Source: Streptomyces sp. GESEQ-35 (GTDB lineage: Bacteria; Actinomycetota; Actinomycetes; Streptomycetales; Streptomycetaceae). From it: a DNA stretch of 64,000 nt. This document shows, one piece after another, positions 46,222 to 55,064 of the stretch (position 1 is its first letter; each line of letters begins with the position of its first letter). The notes below the pieces were generated by a model that saw only the letters and a list, made by a program, of their open reading frames with translations, was not told the DNA's origin and searched no databases. Position numbers and translations under genes: made by a program. The stretch covers positions 372,001-436,000 of the forward strand of contig NZ_JAFFSX010000004.1 in assembly GCF_017948485.1 (NCBI RefSeq). The letters run 5' to 3'.

Positions 46222-47331
46222 ATGCCGACTGAAGACCTGTACGCCATGGACCCGGGAGACTCCCTCTGGCGCGTGCCGGCGACCGGCGCCGCTCGCTTCA
46301 ACTGGGAGTACGACGACGGGCGCGACCGCCTCCTCGCCCTCTACCAGAAGGGCAAGGACAAGCAGTGGGACGGACAGAAGCGGATCGACTGGGATCTGGA
46401 GGTGGATCCGTACGACCCGCTCGGCACGCCCGACGAGTCGATCAGCATCCACGGGACCCCGTACTGGGCGAAGATGACGGACCGCGACAAGGGCGAGCTG
46501 CGCCGGCACCTCGCGTCCTGGCAGTTCAGCCAGTTTCTGCACGGTGAGCAGGGCGCGATGATCTGTGCGGCCCGGATCGTCGAGTCGGTCCCCGACCTGG
46601 ACGCGAAGTTCTACTCGGCGACCCAGACGATGGACGAGGCCCGGCATGCCGAGATCTACGGCCGTTTCCTGCACGAGAAGATCGGCCTGCTCTACCCGAT
46701 CAACGACAACCTCCAGTCCCTGCTGGGCGACACGCTGCGGGACTCGCGCTGGGACATGCCGTATCTCGGCATGCAGGTGCTCATCGAGGGCCTCGCGCTG
46801 GCCGCCTTCGGCATGATCAGGGACACGACGGACAAGCCCCTGCCCAAGCAGATCCTGGCGTACGTCATGCAGGACGAGGCCCGGCACGTCGCCTTCGGCC
46901 GGATGGCGCTGCGCGACTACTACCGGCAGCTCAGCGACGCCGAACTCCGTGAGCGCGAGGAGTTCGTCATCGAGGGCTGCTACCTGATGCGTGACCGGCT
47001 GCGCGGGGTGGAGGTCCTGGAGAACTTCGGCATCCCGAAGGCGGAGGCCGAGGAGTACAGCGAACGGTCCGAATTCCTCGCCCTCTTCCGCAAGCTGCTG
47101 TTCAGCCGCATCGTCCCCTGCGTGAAGGACATCGGCCTGTGGGGCGAGCGCCTCCAACAGGCCTATGTCGACATGGGAGTCTTCGAGATGGGCGACTCGA
47201 ACCTGGATCTGCTGATGGCGCAGGACGAGGAGATCGCCGAGAAGCTCGACGCCGAGCGGTTCGCGGCGGAGGAACACGACCGGGTCGCGGAGGTGGATCA
47301 GTCCATCGCCCTGGGGGCAGACGAGGCCTGA
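46222..47331 (+). CDS. Ferritin-like diiron-domain protein
   Basis: A 369-aa four-helix-bundle diiron protein. Two E-x-x-H motifs (Glu139-His142 in MDEARHAE and Glu219-His222 in QDEARHVAF), with Glu109 and Glu190 as the partner carboxylates, give a full dinuclear iron site. The fold resembles ribonucleotide reductase small subunits and fatty-acid or aryl-amine oxygenases, but no substrate can be named. The ATG follows AGGAG at 11 nt. It is divergent from the AurF-like gene; co-regulation is likely. Confidence 0.87.
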   Translation: MPTEDLYAMDPGDSLWRVPATGAARFNWEYDDGRDRLLALYQKGKDKQWDGQKRIDWDLEVDPYDPLGTPDESISIHGTPYWAKMTDRDKGELRRHLASWQFSQFLHGEQGAMICAARIVESVPDLDAKFYSATQTMDEARHAEIYGRFLHEKIGLLYPINDNLQSLLGDTLRDSRWDMPYLGMQVLIEGLALAAFGMIRDTTDKPLPKQILAYVMQDEARHVAFGRMALRDYYRQLSDAELREREEFVIEGCYLMRDRLRGVEVLENFGIPKAEAEEYSERSEFLALFRKLLFSRIVPCVKDIGLWGERLQQAYVDMGVFEMGDSNLDLLMAQDEEIAEKLDAERFAAEEHDRVAEVDQSIALGADEA

Positions 47332-47333
47332 GC

Positions 47334-47370
47334 AGCGCCCCGCAGGGGCGCGGGGAACTGCGCGACCAGA
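47334..47370 (-). repeat. Dispersed intergenic repeat, copy 5 (reverse)
   Basis: Reverse-orientation copy (GCGCCCCGCAGGGGCGCGGG then GAACTGCGCGACCAG) starting 3 bp after the ferritin-like stop, between convergent genes. Confidence 0.85.
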
Positions 47371-47414
47371 CCCCACCGACCCGCAGCGATCGAACCGCCT
47401 GCCCAGCGGAGCGC

Positions 47415-47921
47415 TTACGCAGGGCAGCCCAGGTCGTCCGGAACCTCAAACGCCACCGGTGGCGCACCCTCCGCGGGGAACGACGTGCGCAGGGTGAACG
47501 CGTACGGCGTCGGCCCGTTCGTGCGCAGATGCAGCAGGCGGGACTCGGCCTCCGCGACCGTGGGCCGGTGGCCCGCCGGGACCCACCACATCGCCACCAT
47601 CGCCTCCGCGACCCGCTCGAACCACTCCCGCCGACGCGCGAGCATCTCCCGGTGCCGCCCCTGGTACATGTACGCGGTCAGCGCGTCGGCGTCCCGCCAC
47701 ACCGACATGTTGATGATCAGCCACTTGTCGCCGAAGACCTGGATGTCGGTCGCGTCGCCGTCGTCCGACTGGAGTCGCCAGACGAATCCGTCGGCGGCGT
47801 CCGCATCCGCGTTGACCGGGTCGAGTGCATCGACGAAGTCCTTCAACTCCGGGGAGTCCAGGGGGAACTTGAGGCGGCCGATGTTCACCTGGGCAAGTTC
47901 GTACGCGGCGGATGTCGTCAT
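47415..47921 (-). CDS. DUF3291 family protein
   Basis: A 168-aa cytosolic protein of the DUF3291 family, whose fold resembles dimeric alpha/beta-barrel monooxygenases. AQVNIGRLKFPLDSPELKDF opens the domain, VFGDKWLIINMSVWRDADAL and MLARRREWFERV are conserved, and WWVPAGHRPTVAEAESRL closes it. No catalytic residues can be named. GTG-free ATG start at 47921; no operon partner. Confidence 0.88.
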   Translation of the reverse strand: MTTSAAYELAQVNIGRLKFPLDSPELKDFVDALDPVNADADAADGFVWRLQSDDGDATDIQVFGDKWLIINMSVWRDADALTAYMYQGRHREMLARRREWFERVAEAMVAMWWVPAGHRPTVAEAESRLLHLRTNGPTPYAFTLRTSFPAEGAPPVAFEVPDDLGCPA

Positions 47922-47987
47922 GTACCGAACGGTAGGTCGGGGGAGGGGGGCACGGGTACCCCCGTCTCAACAATCGAGCACGCCCGC

Positions 47988-49445
47988 CTACGAGTTCAGC
48001 ACCGCCCTCATCACCGCCCGCGCGATCGGCGCCGCGTCCCCGCCCCCGCTGATCTCCCCCCGGCGCGCCGACGCGTCCTCCACCACCACCGCGACCGCCA
48101 CCTTCGGCTCGACGTCACCGTCCCCGTGCGCCCAGGAGACGAACCAGGCGTACGGCGTCCCGGAGTTGTCGACGCCGTGCTGGGCGGTGCCGGTCTTGCC
48201 GCCGACGGTGGCGTCGCGGATCGCGGCATTGCGGCCGGTGCCCTTCGTCACCACGTCGGTCATCAGCTTCTTCATACGGACGGCCGTCGACGGGAGCATC
48301 ATCTGCCGCAGCGGGCGCGACCCCGCCGTCGACATCGTCGTACCGCTCGCCCGCGTGGTCCGCTCGACCAGGTACGGCGACCGCACCTGCCCGCCGTTCG
48401 CCACGGCCGCCGCGACCATCGCCATCTGCAAGGGCGTGGCCCGAGTGTTGTACTGCCCGATCGAGGACAGCGCCAGCTGCGCCCTGTCCACCGAGGTGTC
48501 GAAGGTGCTCGGCGCCACCGAGAACGGGATCCTCGCCTCGGTGTCGTTGAAGCCGACGGCCTCGGCCGTCCGCGCCATGGCCTCCACACCCACCCGCACG
48601 CCCAGCCTCGCGAACACCGTGTTGCACGACCACACGAACGCCTCCCGCAGCGAGGCGTCCCGGCAGCTGTCGGCCTCGTTCGTCAGCGAGGTCCTGGTCC
48701 CGGGGAGGGTGTAGGGGTCGGGCGAGTCCGTCGGCTCGTCCAGATCCGTGATGACCCCGGCGTCCAGCGCCGCCGCCGCGGTCACCACCTTGAAGGTGGA
48801 CCCCGGCGGATACGTCTGCCGTACCGCCCGGTTGAGCATCGGCTTGTCCCGGTCGCCGTTCAGCCGCTCCCAGGACTGCTTCGCCGCCGCCCCGTTCCCG
48901 GACAGGGCGGCGGGGTCGTACGACGGAGTGGACACCAGCGCCAGGATCCGTCCCGTCGCCGGCTCGATGGCGGCCACCGCGCCCTTGCGCCCGCCGAGCC
49001 GCGCGTACGCCGCCTCCTGCGCGGCCGGTTCGATGGTCGTCACGACGTCGCCGCCCGGGTTCTGCGACCGCGTGAAGTCGTTCCACAGGGGGAACGGCCG
49101 GAGCATCGGGGCCGTGCCGGACAGGACGTCGTCCTCGGCGTGCTCCAGGAACGTCGTGCCGTACTCCTGCGAGGCGAAGCCGGTGACCGGCGCGTACATC
49201 GGGCCGTGCGCGTAGGACCGTTCGTAGCGGAGCTGCTCGCGGGTGTCCTCCGAGCCGGTGAGCGGGGCGCCGCCGGCCAGGATGTCGCCGCGCGGCTGGC
49301 CGTAACGGGCGATGTTCTGACGGCGGTTGGCCGGGTTGTCGTCGTAGGACGGGGCCTGGACGACCTGGATGCGGGCGGCGTTCACCAGGAGCGCGACCAG
49401 GAGCAGGGCGCAGAACACCGCGGCGTGTCTGATGTAGCGGGTCAT
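47988..49445 (-). CDS. Class B penicillin-binding protein (PbpA/FtsI-like transpeptidase)
   Basis: A 485-aa membrane-anchored DD-transpeptidase. One N-terminal helix (6-28) anchors it; residues 30-150 are the dimerisation region; the transpeptidase follows with SxxK at Ser216-Lys219 (PPGSTFKVV), the SxN motif in VWSCNTVFA and KTG in GGKTGTAQ. All catalytic motifs are intact. The start overlaps the FtsW/RodA stop (ATGA), so the glycosyltransferase and transpeptidase are made as a pair, as in other SEDS-PBP couples. At this length it matches the short PbpA type rather than FtsI. Confidence 0.95.
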   Translation of the reverse strand: MTRYIRHAAVFCALLLVALLVNAARIQVVQAPSYDDNPANRRQNIARYGQPRGDILAGGAPLTGSEDTREQLRYERSYAHGPMYAPVTGFASQEYGTTFLEHAEDDVLSGTAPMLRPFPLWNDFTRSQNPGGDVVTTIEPAAQEAAYARLGGRKGAVAAIEPATGRILALVSTPSYDPAALSGNGAAAKQSWERLNGDRDKPMLNRAVRQTYPPGSTFKVVTAAAALDAGVITDLDEPTDSPDPYTLPGTRTSLTNEADSCRDASLREAFVWSCNTVFARLGVRVGVEAMARTAEAVGFNDTEARIPFSVAPSTFDTSVDRAQLALSSIGQYNTRATPLQMAMVAAAVANGGQVRSPYLVERTTRASGTTMSTAGSRPLRQMMLPSTAVRMKKLMTDVVTKGTGRNAAIRDATVGGKTGTAQHGVDNSGTPYAWFVSWAHGDGDVEPKVAVAVVVEDASARRGEISGGGDAAPIARAVMRAVLNS

Positions 49446-50806
49446 GGGGCGACCTCCCCGTCGTACTGCCGTCGTGCCGAGTCGCTCACCCTGACCAGCA
49501 GCGCCACGATCGCCCAGTTGGTGACCACCGACGAGCCGCCCTGCGCGAGGAACGGCATCGCCATACCGGTCAGCGGGATCAGGCCCGTCACCCCGCCCGC
49601 GATGACGAACACCTGGAGCGCCACGATCGAGGCGAGGCCCACCGCGAGAAGCCGGCCGAACGGATCACGCAGGACCAGGCCCACCCGGTAGCCGCGCTCC
49701 ACGAGCAGGCCGTACAACAGGAAGATCGCGGCCAGACCGGCCAGGCCCAGCTCCTCGCCCGCCGTCGCCAGGATGAAGTCCGACTTGGCGGCGAAGCCGA
49801 TGAGAACGGAATGACCGAGGCCCAGGCCGGTGCCGAGCACGCCGCCCGCCGCGAAGGCGAAGAGGGTCTGGGCGAGCTGGTTGGCGCCCTGGCCCGCCTC
49901 GATCGACGCGAACGGGTGCAGCCAGTCCTCGACCCTGCTGTGCACATGCGGCTCCAGCCAGCCGACGGCGACGGCACCGAGCGCGGCCAGCAGCAGGCCC
50001 ACCGCGATCCAGCCGGTGCGCCCGGTGGCGACGTAGAGGAGAACCACGAACAGACCGAAGAACAGCAGCGACGTGCCGAGATCGCGCTCCAGCACCAGCA
50101 CACCCACGCTCAGCAGCCAGATCGCGACGATCGGGCCGAGGACCCGGCCGGTGGGGAGCTGGAGGCGCCAGATGCGGCGGCCGGTGTAGCGCAGCGCATT
50201 GCGGTTGGCGGCGAGATACGCGGCGAAGAACACCGCGAGCAGCACCTTCGCGAACTCGCCCGGCTGGATGGAGAATCCGGCGATCCGGATCCAGATCCGG
50301 GCGCCGTTCACGGCCGGGAAGAAGATCGGGAGGGTGAGGAGGGCGAGGGCGGCGACGACACACACATACGCATAGCGCTGGAGCACCCGGTGGTCGCGCA
50401 GGAGAAGGACGACGAAGATGAACAGGCCCACGCCCAGCGTCGACCAGACGAGTTGGGTGGGCGCCGCCCGGTCGCCCGGGGTCTCCAGGTCGAGCCGGTA
50501 GATCAGCACCAGGCCGAGGCCGTTGAGCAGCACGCCGATCGGCAGCAGGAGCGGGTCGGCGTAGGGGGCGCGGAGGCGGACCGCGATATGCGCCAGCAGC
50601 GCGAGCACGCCCAGCCCGGCGCCGTAACCGGCGGCGCCGGGCGGGACGGAGCCGTTCTTCGCCAGGCCGACATCGCAGTAGCCGTACACCGACAGGAGTA
50701 CGGCGACCACGATGAGGGCGAGTTCGATGCCACGGCGCCGGGGCAGACGGACGGCGGTCGCGTGCGGGTCCGCCGTCGCTGCCAGGGTGGTTCCGGCCTT
50801 GCTCAT
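49442..50806 (-). CDS. FtsW/RodA/SpoVE family peptidoglycan glycosyltransferase
   Basis: A 454-aa SEDS-family polymerase with about eleven membrane helices from residue 27 onward. The family-typical regions are GARIWIRIAGFSIQPGEFAK (the G-x-x-x-W-I...QPSE-like segment), LLVLERDLGTSLLFFG with the catalytic-loop acidic residue, and GMAMPFLAQGGSSVVTNW near the C-terminus. It polymerises lipid II glycan strands and works with the PBP encoded 4 nt later in overlap. Streptomyces carry several such pairs for division, polar growth and sporulation; which one this is cannot be told. Confidence 0.95.
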   Translation of the reverse strand: MSKAGTTLAATADPHATAVRLPRRRGIELALIVVAVLLSVYGYCDVGLAKNGSVPPGAAGYGAGLGVLALLAHIAVRLRAPYADPLLLPIGVLLNGLGLVLIYRLDLETPGDRAAPTQLVWSTLGVGLFIFVVLLLRDHRVLQRYAYVCVVAALALLTLPIFFPAVNGARIWIRIAGFSIQPGEFAKVLLAVFFAAYLAANRNALRYTGRRIWRLQLPTGRVLGPIVAIWLLSVGVLVLERDLGTSLLFFGLFVVLLYVATGRTGWIAVGLLLAALGAVAVGWLEPHVHSRVEDWLHPFASIEAGQGANQLAQTLFAFAAGGVLGTGLGLGHSVLIGFAAKSDFILATAGEELGLAGLAAIFLLYGLLVERGYRVGLVLRDPFGRLLAVGLASIVALQVFVIAGGVTGLIPLTGMAMPFLAQGGSSVVTNWAIVALLVRVSDSARRQYDGEVAP

Positions 50807-50849
50807 GTCCGGAATTTACCCAAATAGGACATCTTGTGAGCCTCCGGTA

Positions 50850-51287
50850 TCAGCACCAGCGTGGCGCGGCCCCGATGTTGTTGATGAAACGCGCCGAACC
50901 CCAGGCCCAGGTGCCGTCCGTGAGGAGGTACCAGAGTGGGTTGCCCAGGATGTTCTGGCCCGGTGTCTTGCAGAAGATGGACACGTAGTCACCGCGGTAG
51001 ACCGACCGGATGGGCCGACTGCCACGGGTCGGCGCGCTGCGCAGAACCAGTCTGTCGACCGTCACGACGCCCCGGTAGCGGCGCGGGTCGCGTTGATCGC
51101 CCCGGCCACCGAATTCGTCGGATCCGTCACCACCGCCGAATTCCGAGTCACCGCTGCTGAACCCCGAGTCGCCACCGCTGCCGAACTCGTCGTCCGCGAC
51201 GGCGGGCGAAACGACGGTCGCGGTGGCGAGGGCGGCGACGGCGGCAGTTGTGGCGAGCCGACGGACGAGGCGGATACGAAGAGACAT
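50850..51287 (-). CDS. Small secreted SH3-like protein
   Basis: A 145-aa secreted protein. The start at 51287 follows a perfect GGAGGTGCCCACC; a longer frame has no support. A signal peptide (about 1-33, ending VVSPAVA) is followed by a Gly/Ser/Asp/Phe repeat (FGSGGDSGFSSGDSEFGGGD) and then an SH3-like domain (VTVDRLVLRSAPTRGSRPIR, WAWGSARFIN). Bacterial SH3-like domains often bind cell-wall peptides. It is likely a wall-associated protein. Two Cys (FCKTPG and the final WC) may form a disulfide. CTAAT-N6-ATTAG at 51320-51335 is a possible promoter element. Confidence 0.85.
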   Translation of the reverse strand: MSLRIRLVRRLATTAAVAALATATVVSPAVADDEFGSGGDSGFSSGDSEFGGGDGSDEFGGRGDQRDPRRYRGVVTVDRLVLRSAPTRGSRPIRSVYRGDYVSIFCKTPGQNILGNPLWYLLTDGTWAWGSARFINNIGAAPRWC

Positions 51288-51401
51288 GGTGGGCACCTCC
51301 ATGAATGGGCCGAAGCTGACTAATCGCCACATTAGGAGCGAGATCGCCTGGTCGCGCGTGCTGATGGGCCATAGGAGCAGCGCCTATAGGGGCCGCGCAG
51401 C

Positions 51402-51440
51402 GGGCCCCTGGGGGCGCGGGGAACTGCGCGACAAGCCACA
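51402..51440 (-). repeat. Dispersed intergenic repeat, copy 6 (reverse)
   Basis: Reverse-orientation copy: GGGCCCCTGGGGGCGCGGGG followed by AACTGCGCGAC. Lies between two genes on the minus strand. Confidence 0.8.
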
Positions 51441-51493
51441 GACAACCCGCAGTCGGCAAACAACCGGCACCCCCGAGCTATCAGCCGCTCCGC

Positions 51494-52729
51494 TCACCGA
51501 AGGACAAGCGTGGCGACGGCCCCACCATCCTCCGCATTGCCGAACGACAGCCGCGCGCCCAGAACCTCCGCCTGGCCCAGCGCAATCGTCAGCCCCAGCC
51601 CGTGCCCCTTGGCACCACCTTCCGTACGGAACCGCTGCGGCCCGTGCTCCACCAGATACTCCGGATAGCCGTCCCCGTGATCCCGCACGCTGACCACCGG
51701 CCCGTTCACCGTGACGACGAACGGCGGGCGCCCGTGCCGGTGCGCGTTGGCGACCAGATTGCCGAGCACCCGCTCCAGGCGCCGCCGGTCCGTCTCCACC
51801 GTCGCGTCCCGTACGACCCTGACCTCGGTGTGGTTCCCGGCCGTCCGCACCACCCGCTCGGCCAGCGCCGCCAACTGTTCGGTGTCCAGGTCGAGCCGCT
51901 CCCGCCCGGTGTCGAGCCGGGAGATCTCCAGCAGGTCCTCGGTCAGCGTCCGCAGCGCCGCCACCCGGTCCCGGACCAGCTCGGTGGGCCGTCCCGCCGG
52001 GAGCAGTTCGGCGGCCGCGTGCAGTCCGGTCAGCGGGGTACGCAGCTCGTGCGCCACATCCGCGGTGAACCGCTGCTCGCTCTGAAGCTTGCCCTGTAGC
52101 GACGCCGCCATGGAGTCCAGCGCGGCGGCGACCGCGGCCACCTCGTCCTGGGGGCGCGTCGGATCCTTCGTACGGGGGTCGTCGACGCGAGCGTCCAGAT
52201 CGCCGCCGCTGATCCGCCGGGCGACTCGCGCGGTCGTGTGCAGCCGGCGCGTCACCCGGGTCACCGCGAACGCGCCCACCAGCAGCGTCACCCCGATCGC
52301 CAGCCCCGAGGACCAGATGATCGCCCGGCCGAGGTCGTTGATGGTGCGCGACTGCTGCGAGTAGTCGACCTCCACGGCAAGCGCCCGCCCGCCGTCGGCC
52401 GGGCCCGCCGCCCACATCGTCGGGCGGCCCTCGTGGTCGGCGACCATCGTGCCGCGCTCGCCGGCCGCCGCCAGCTTCCGCAGCGACTCGGGCAGCCCGT
52501 CCGGGTCGACGCCCATGCCCGGCATCAGCCTGTCCCCGGCCTCGAACGCCGTGGTCGCGTCGTCCAGCCGGGACAGCGCGAGGTCACGGGCCTGCTCGAC
52601 CGTCTGGTTCGACACGGACACATGCACGAGGACGCCGAGCAGCGCGGCCAGCGTGCAGCACATCACCGTGATGAACACGGCGGCCTTCACGGCGAGCGTC
52701 CCCGCCCAGCGGGGGAGCCCGAGCCTCAT
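51494..52729 (-). CDS. Sensor histidine kinase coupled to a lipoprotein
   Basis: A 411-aa membrane kinase. Helices at about 12-38 and 137-160 bracket a 100-residue extracytoplasmic sensor domain. HAMP (RRLHTTARVARRISGGDLDA) precedes the H-box FTADVAHELRTPLTG, the N-box NLVANAHRHG and the G-box KGHGLGLTIALGQ. Its ATG overlaps the upstream lipoprotein stop (ATGA), so the lipoprotein is probably a signal-modulating partner, in the manner of CseA with CseC. No response regulator gene is adjacent, making it an orphan kinase here. Confidence 0.92.
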   Translation of the reverse strand: MRLGLPRWAGTLAVKAAVFITVMCCTLAALLGVLVHVSVSNQTVEQARDLALSRLDDATTAFEAGDRLMPGMGVDPDGLPESLRKLAAAGERGTMVADHEGRPTMWAAGPADGGRALAVEVDYSQQSRTINDLGRAIIWSSGLAIGVTLLVGAFAVTRVTRRLHTTARVARRISGGDLDARVDDPRTKDPTRPQDEVAAVAAALDSMAASLQGKLQSEQRFTADVAHELRTPLTGLHAAAELLPAGRPTELVRDRVAALRTLTEDLLEISRLDTGRERLDLDTEQLAALAERVVRTAGNHTEVRVVRDATVETDRRRLERVLGNLVANAHRHGRPPFVVTVNGPVVSVRDHGDGYPEYLVEHGPQRFRTEGGAKGHGLGLTIALGQAEVLGARLSFGNAEDGGAVATLVLR

Positions 52730-53460
52730 CGAGGACTCGCCGAAGCGGAAGCCGATGCCGATGCCGATGCCGACGGTCGTGCGGTCCGCTTTCCGGTGCC
52801 GGTGCGCAGCATCTCGTCATGCGTGAGCAGCATCGTGTGCTGGTTCGCGTCCCAGGTCCACTGGAGGCGGTACTCGTAGCCGGCGACCTCGGACGGCGAG
52901 CGGATGATCACGGATCGCCCGGCCAGCTCGACCGCGCTGATCGCGTCTTCCCAGCTCATGACCCGCACCAGCCGCCCCTTCGTGACGGTGTAGACGCGTA
53001 CGGCCGTCAGGGTGCCCGGCAGCTGCCGGAAGCCCAGCGTCAGATCGTCCCGCCCGTCGCCGGTCAGATCGCGGTAGTACGGCCTCAGGACCGGGCACCT
53101 GGCCCGGTCCCCGCCCTCCGCGCAGTCGGCCATCCGGTCGCCCGTCTCGCGATACGGCGCCTTGCCGCCCTCGTAGTCGCCGGGGCTCGTGGCGATCTCG
53201 GCCCGTACGATCGCGACCGGATCGACCTTGCGGATGGTGCCGCCCGGCACGGCGATCCCCTTGATCACCTCGTTCTCCACCTCGCCGATCTCGTAGGCGG
53301 GGGAGGACGCCGGTCGCAGCTCGGGCCACAGCCGGGCCGGGCTGACCGCGGTCGGGGTCGGGCCCGCGCCGCGCAGCTCGCCGGCGTCGCCGCAGGCCGC
53401 GGTGGTGCCCGCGAGCAGGGCGACAAGAGCGACGGCACGCGCGGGGCGGCTGAGGGGCAC
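52726..53460 (-). CDS. Lipoprotein with Ala-Ser repeat tail, kinase partner
   Basis: A 244-aa lipoprotein. The GTG at 53460 follows AGGAG and gives a clean signal sequence ending LLAGTTAAC with Cys23 as the likely acylation site. Residues 60-215 form a beta-rich extracytoplasmic domain with Cys-bearing loop DCAEGGDRARCPV and YYRDLTGDGRDDLTLGFRQL, the latter resembling a calcium-type DxDGxxD loop. The tail is an (Ala-Ser)n repeat of hexanucleotides (52744-52780). It is coupled to the histidine kinase. Binding partner or ligand unknown. Confidence 0.85.
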   Translation of the reverse strand: MPLSRPARAVALVALLAGTTAACGDAGELRGAGPTPTAVSPARLWPELRPASSPAYEIGEVENEVIKGIAVPGGTIRKVDPVAIVRAEIATSPGDYEGGKAPYRETGDRMADCAEGGDRARCPVLRPYYRDLTGDGRDDLTLGFRQLPGTLTAVRVYTVTKGRLVRVMSWEDAISAVELAGRSVIIRSPSEVAGYEYRLQWTWDANQHTMLLTHDEMLRTGTGKRTARPSASASASASASASPR

Positions 53461-53557
53461 GGCACTCCTGTGGTCCTGGACGATCGTGGGCCCCGTACAC
53501 CTTATTCGCGGGGACGTCCTTTTTGCGCGCAGGGACTGTCCGGCCGGCGGGCAGACG

Positions 53558-54094
53558 CTATTCGGCCAGCTCCTCCAGCAGCCGGGCCGTCGACAACCCG
53601 GCCCGCAGGTACTCGACGAACAGTTCATTGTGCAGCGCCCAGGGCGAGCGCCGGGTGCGGATCAGCCGGATCGCCTCCTCGGTGGAGCAGCCCCGCCGGA
53701 CCAGGGTGTGTGCGACCACCAGCCCCGAGCGGTTGTACCCGTGGTAGCAGCGGACGAGAACGCTGCGGCCCGCGTCCAGCGCCTCGCTCGCGGCCTGCGC
53801 GAGCCGCATCACTCCGGCGAGCTGCGTTCCGTCCAGCGGACCGTCCGGAATCGGCCACACGTGGTGCTCGACGCCCGGATCCGGCCCGTGCCCGGGCAGC
53901 CGGAGGAGGGTCTGCACGAGATCGAACTGATCATGGACGACGACGAACTCCACCTGCCCGGAGCCGCCCTTGAACTCGTGCCCGCCCATCCACAGACCGG
54001 GCACGATCTCGCTCCACGGACTGTCCGGAGCGGGTACGTCGGGTTGGTTTCTGCGGGTCCGCAACCGAGCCTCCCCAAGCCCCTGCCAACTCAT
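53558..54094 (-). CDS. Dual-specificity/tyrosine protein phosphatase
   Basis: A 178-aa cysteine phosphatase. The catalytic loop is VRCYHGYNRSGLV, with Cys116 and Arg122 in the C-x5-R spacing. Asp84 or Asp89 in WPIPDGPLDG is the probable general acid. The absence of the His normally before the Cys (Arg here) is unusual and may reduce activity. It ends 97 bp before the lipoprotein start on the same strand. Targets may be phosphorylated proteins or lipids; the sequence does not tell. Confidence 0.88.
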   Translation of the reverse strand: MSWQGLGEARLRTRRNQPDVPAPDSPWSEIVPGLWMGGHEFKGGSGQVEFVVVHDQFDLVQTLLRLPGHGPDPGVEHHVWPIPDGPLDGTQLAGVMRLAQAASEALDAGRSVLVRCYHGYNRSGLVVAHTLVRRGCSTEEAIRLIRTRRSPWALHNELFVEYLRAGLSTARLLEELAE

Positions 54095-54162
54095 CCCAAA
54101 GGTAACCGGGTTCTTGCCCCTGGAGCACCCCGCCTGTTCCCATGGTCATGGGGTGATGGTGC

Positions 54163-54966
54163 ATGAGCCGACTGCGCGTCATACCGACCTGGCGGCACGG
54201 CCAGGAGCGGCTGTACGTCTGCCTCACGGACGGGCGCAACATCGCCTGGTACGACCGTGAGGCGGCCCGGGTCAACCTGCTGGCCGACGACCACAGAGAG
54301 GGCGTACTCGAAGCCCTCGGACCCTTCCTGACCGGCCCCGTCACGGTCGGCCCGCCCCCGGTGCCGACCCCCGCGGAGCTGGCCCGGCTCTCCCTCCACC
54401 CGGACGACGACCTGGCGCCCAACCGCCCCGGCGAGACTCTCCAGATCGCGCTGGACCGGGACCCGGGACCGGCCCACCGGCTGCGCGCCGACCCGCGCCG
54501 CCGGGCCCTGTCCGCCGAACAGGCGGTGGGGGAGGCGCTGGAGCGGCTGGACGGCGCGGGCTGGCACGCCCTGCACTCCGTCCCGCTGCCCGGCGGCGAC
54601 CGCGTCCACCACCTGGCGATCGGCCCCGGCGGCCTCTTCGCGATCCACACCGTGTACGCACGCAAGCAGCGGGCGCTGATCGCCGACCCCATGGTCACCC
54701 TGGGCCGTCGCAACCCCGACCCCTTGCTCCGCCGCGTCCGCGCCGACGCCGACCGCGCCTCCTACGCGCTGACCGCCGAGGTTCACCCGGTACTCGCGCT
54801 CTTCGCCCCGGCGGACGTCCGGATCACCGCCCCTCTCCGCGCGGTCCGCATCCTCCAGGACACAGAAATCGAGGGCCTCACCCGCCTCGGCGGCATACTC
54901 AAACCGGCAGACGTGGAGGCCCTGCACGCAATGGCACGGGACCGGCACACGTGGGAGCGAGTCTGA
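54163..54966 (+). CDS. NERD (nuclease-related) domain protein
   Basis: A 267-aa cytosolic protein. Residues about 110-225 resemble a NERD domain: AEQAVGEALERLDGAGWHAL, PGGDRVHHLAIGPGGLFAIH with an Asp as in PD-(D/E)xK-like nucleases, and the later VARKQR-like YARKQRALIAD. The usual Glu-x-Lys is replaced by a KQR sequence, so nuclease activity is doubtful. The N-terminal 60 residues (RHGQERLYVCLTDGRNIAWY) form a separate small beta domain. It is divergent from the phosphatase gene. Function unknown. Confidence 0.8.
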   Translation: MSRLRVIPTWRHGQERLYVCLTDGRNIAWYDREAARVNLLADDHREGVLEALGPFLTGPVTVGPPPVPTPAELARLSLHPDDDLAPNRPGETLQIALDRDPGPAHRLRADPRRRALSAEQAVGEALERLDGAGWHALHSVPLPGGDRVHHLAIGPGGLFAIHTVYARKQRALIADPMVTLGRRNPDPLLRRVRADADRASYALTAEVHPVLALFAPADVRITAPLRAVRILQDTEIEGLTRLGGILKPADVEALHAMARDRHTWERV

Positions 54967-54993
54967 GCGGAACCGGTAAACGCGGGCGCGGCT

Positions 54994-55034
54994 GTGCGCC
55001 CCGTCAGGGGCGCGGGGAACTGCGCGACCAGCCC
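54994..55034 (-). repeat. Dispersed intergenic repeat, copy 7 (reverse)
   Basis: Reverse-orientation copy (GCGCCCCGTCAGGGGCGCGG then GGAACTGCGCGACCAG), between the convergent NERD and LigD-polymerase genes. Confidence 0.85.
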
Positions 55035-55064
55035 CCACCGGGCCCGCGGACGAACGAACCGCAA

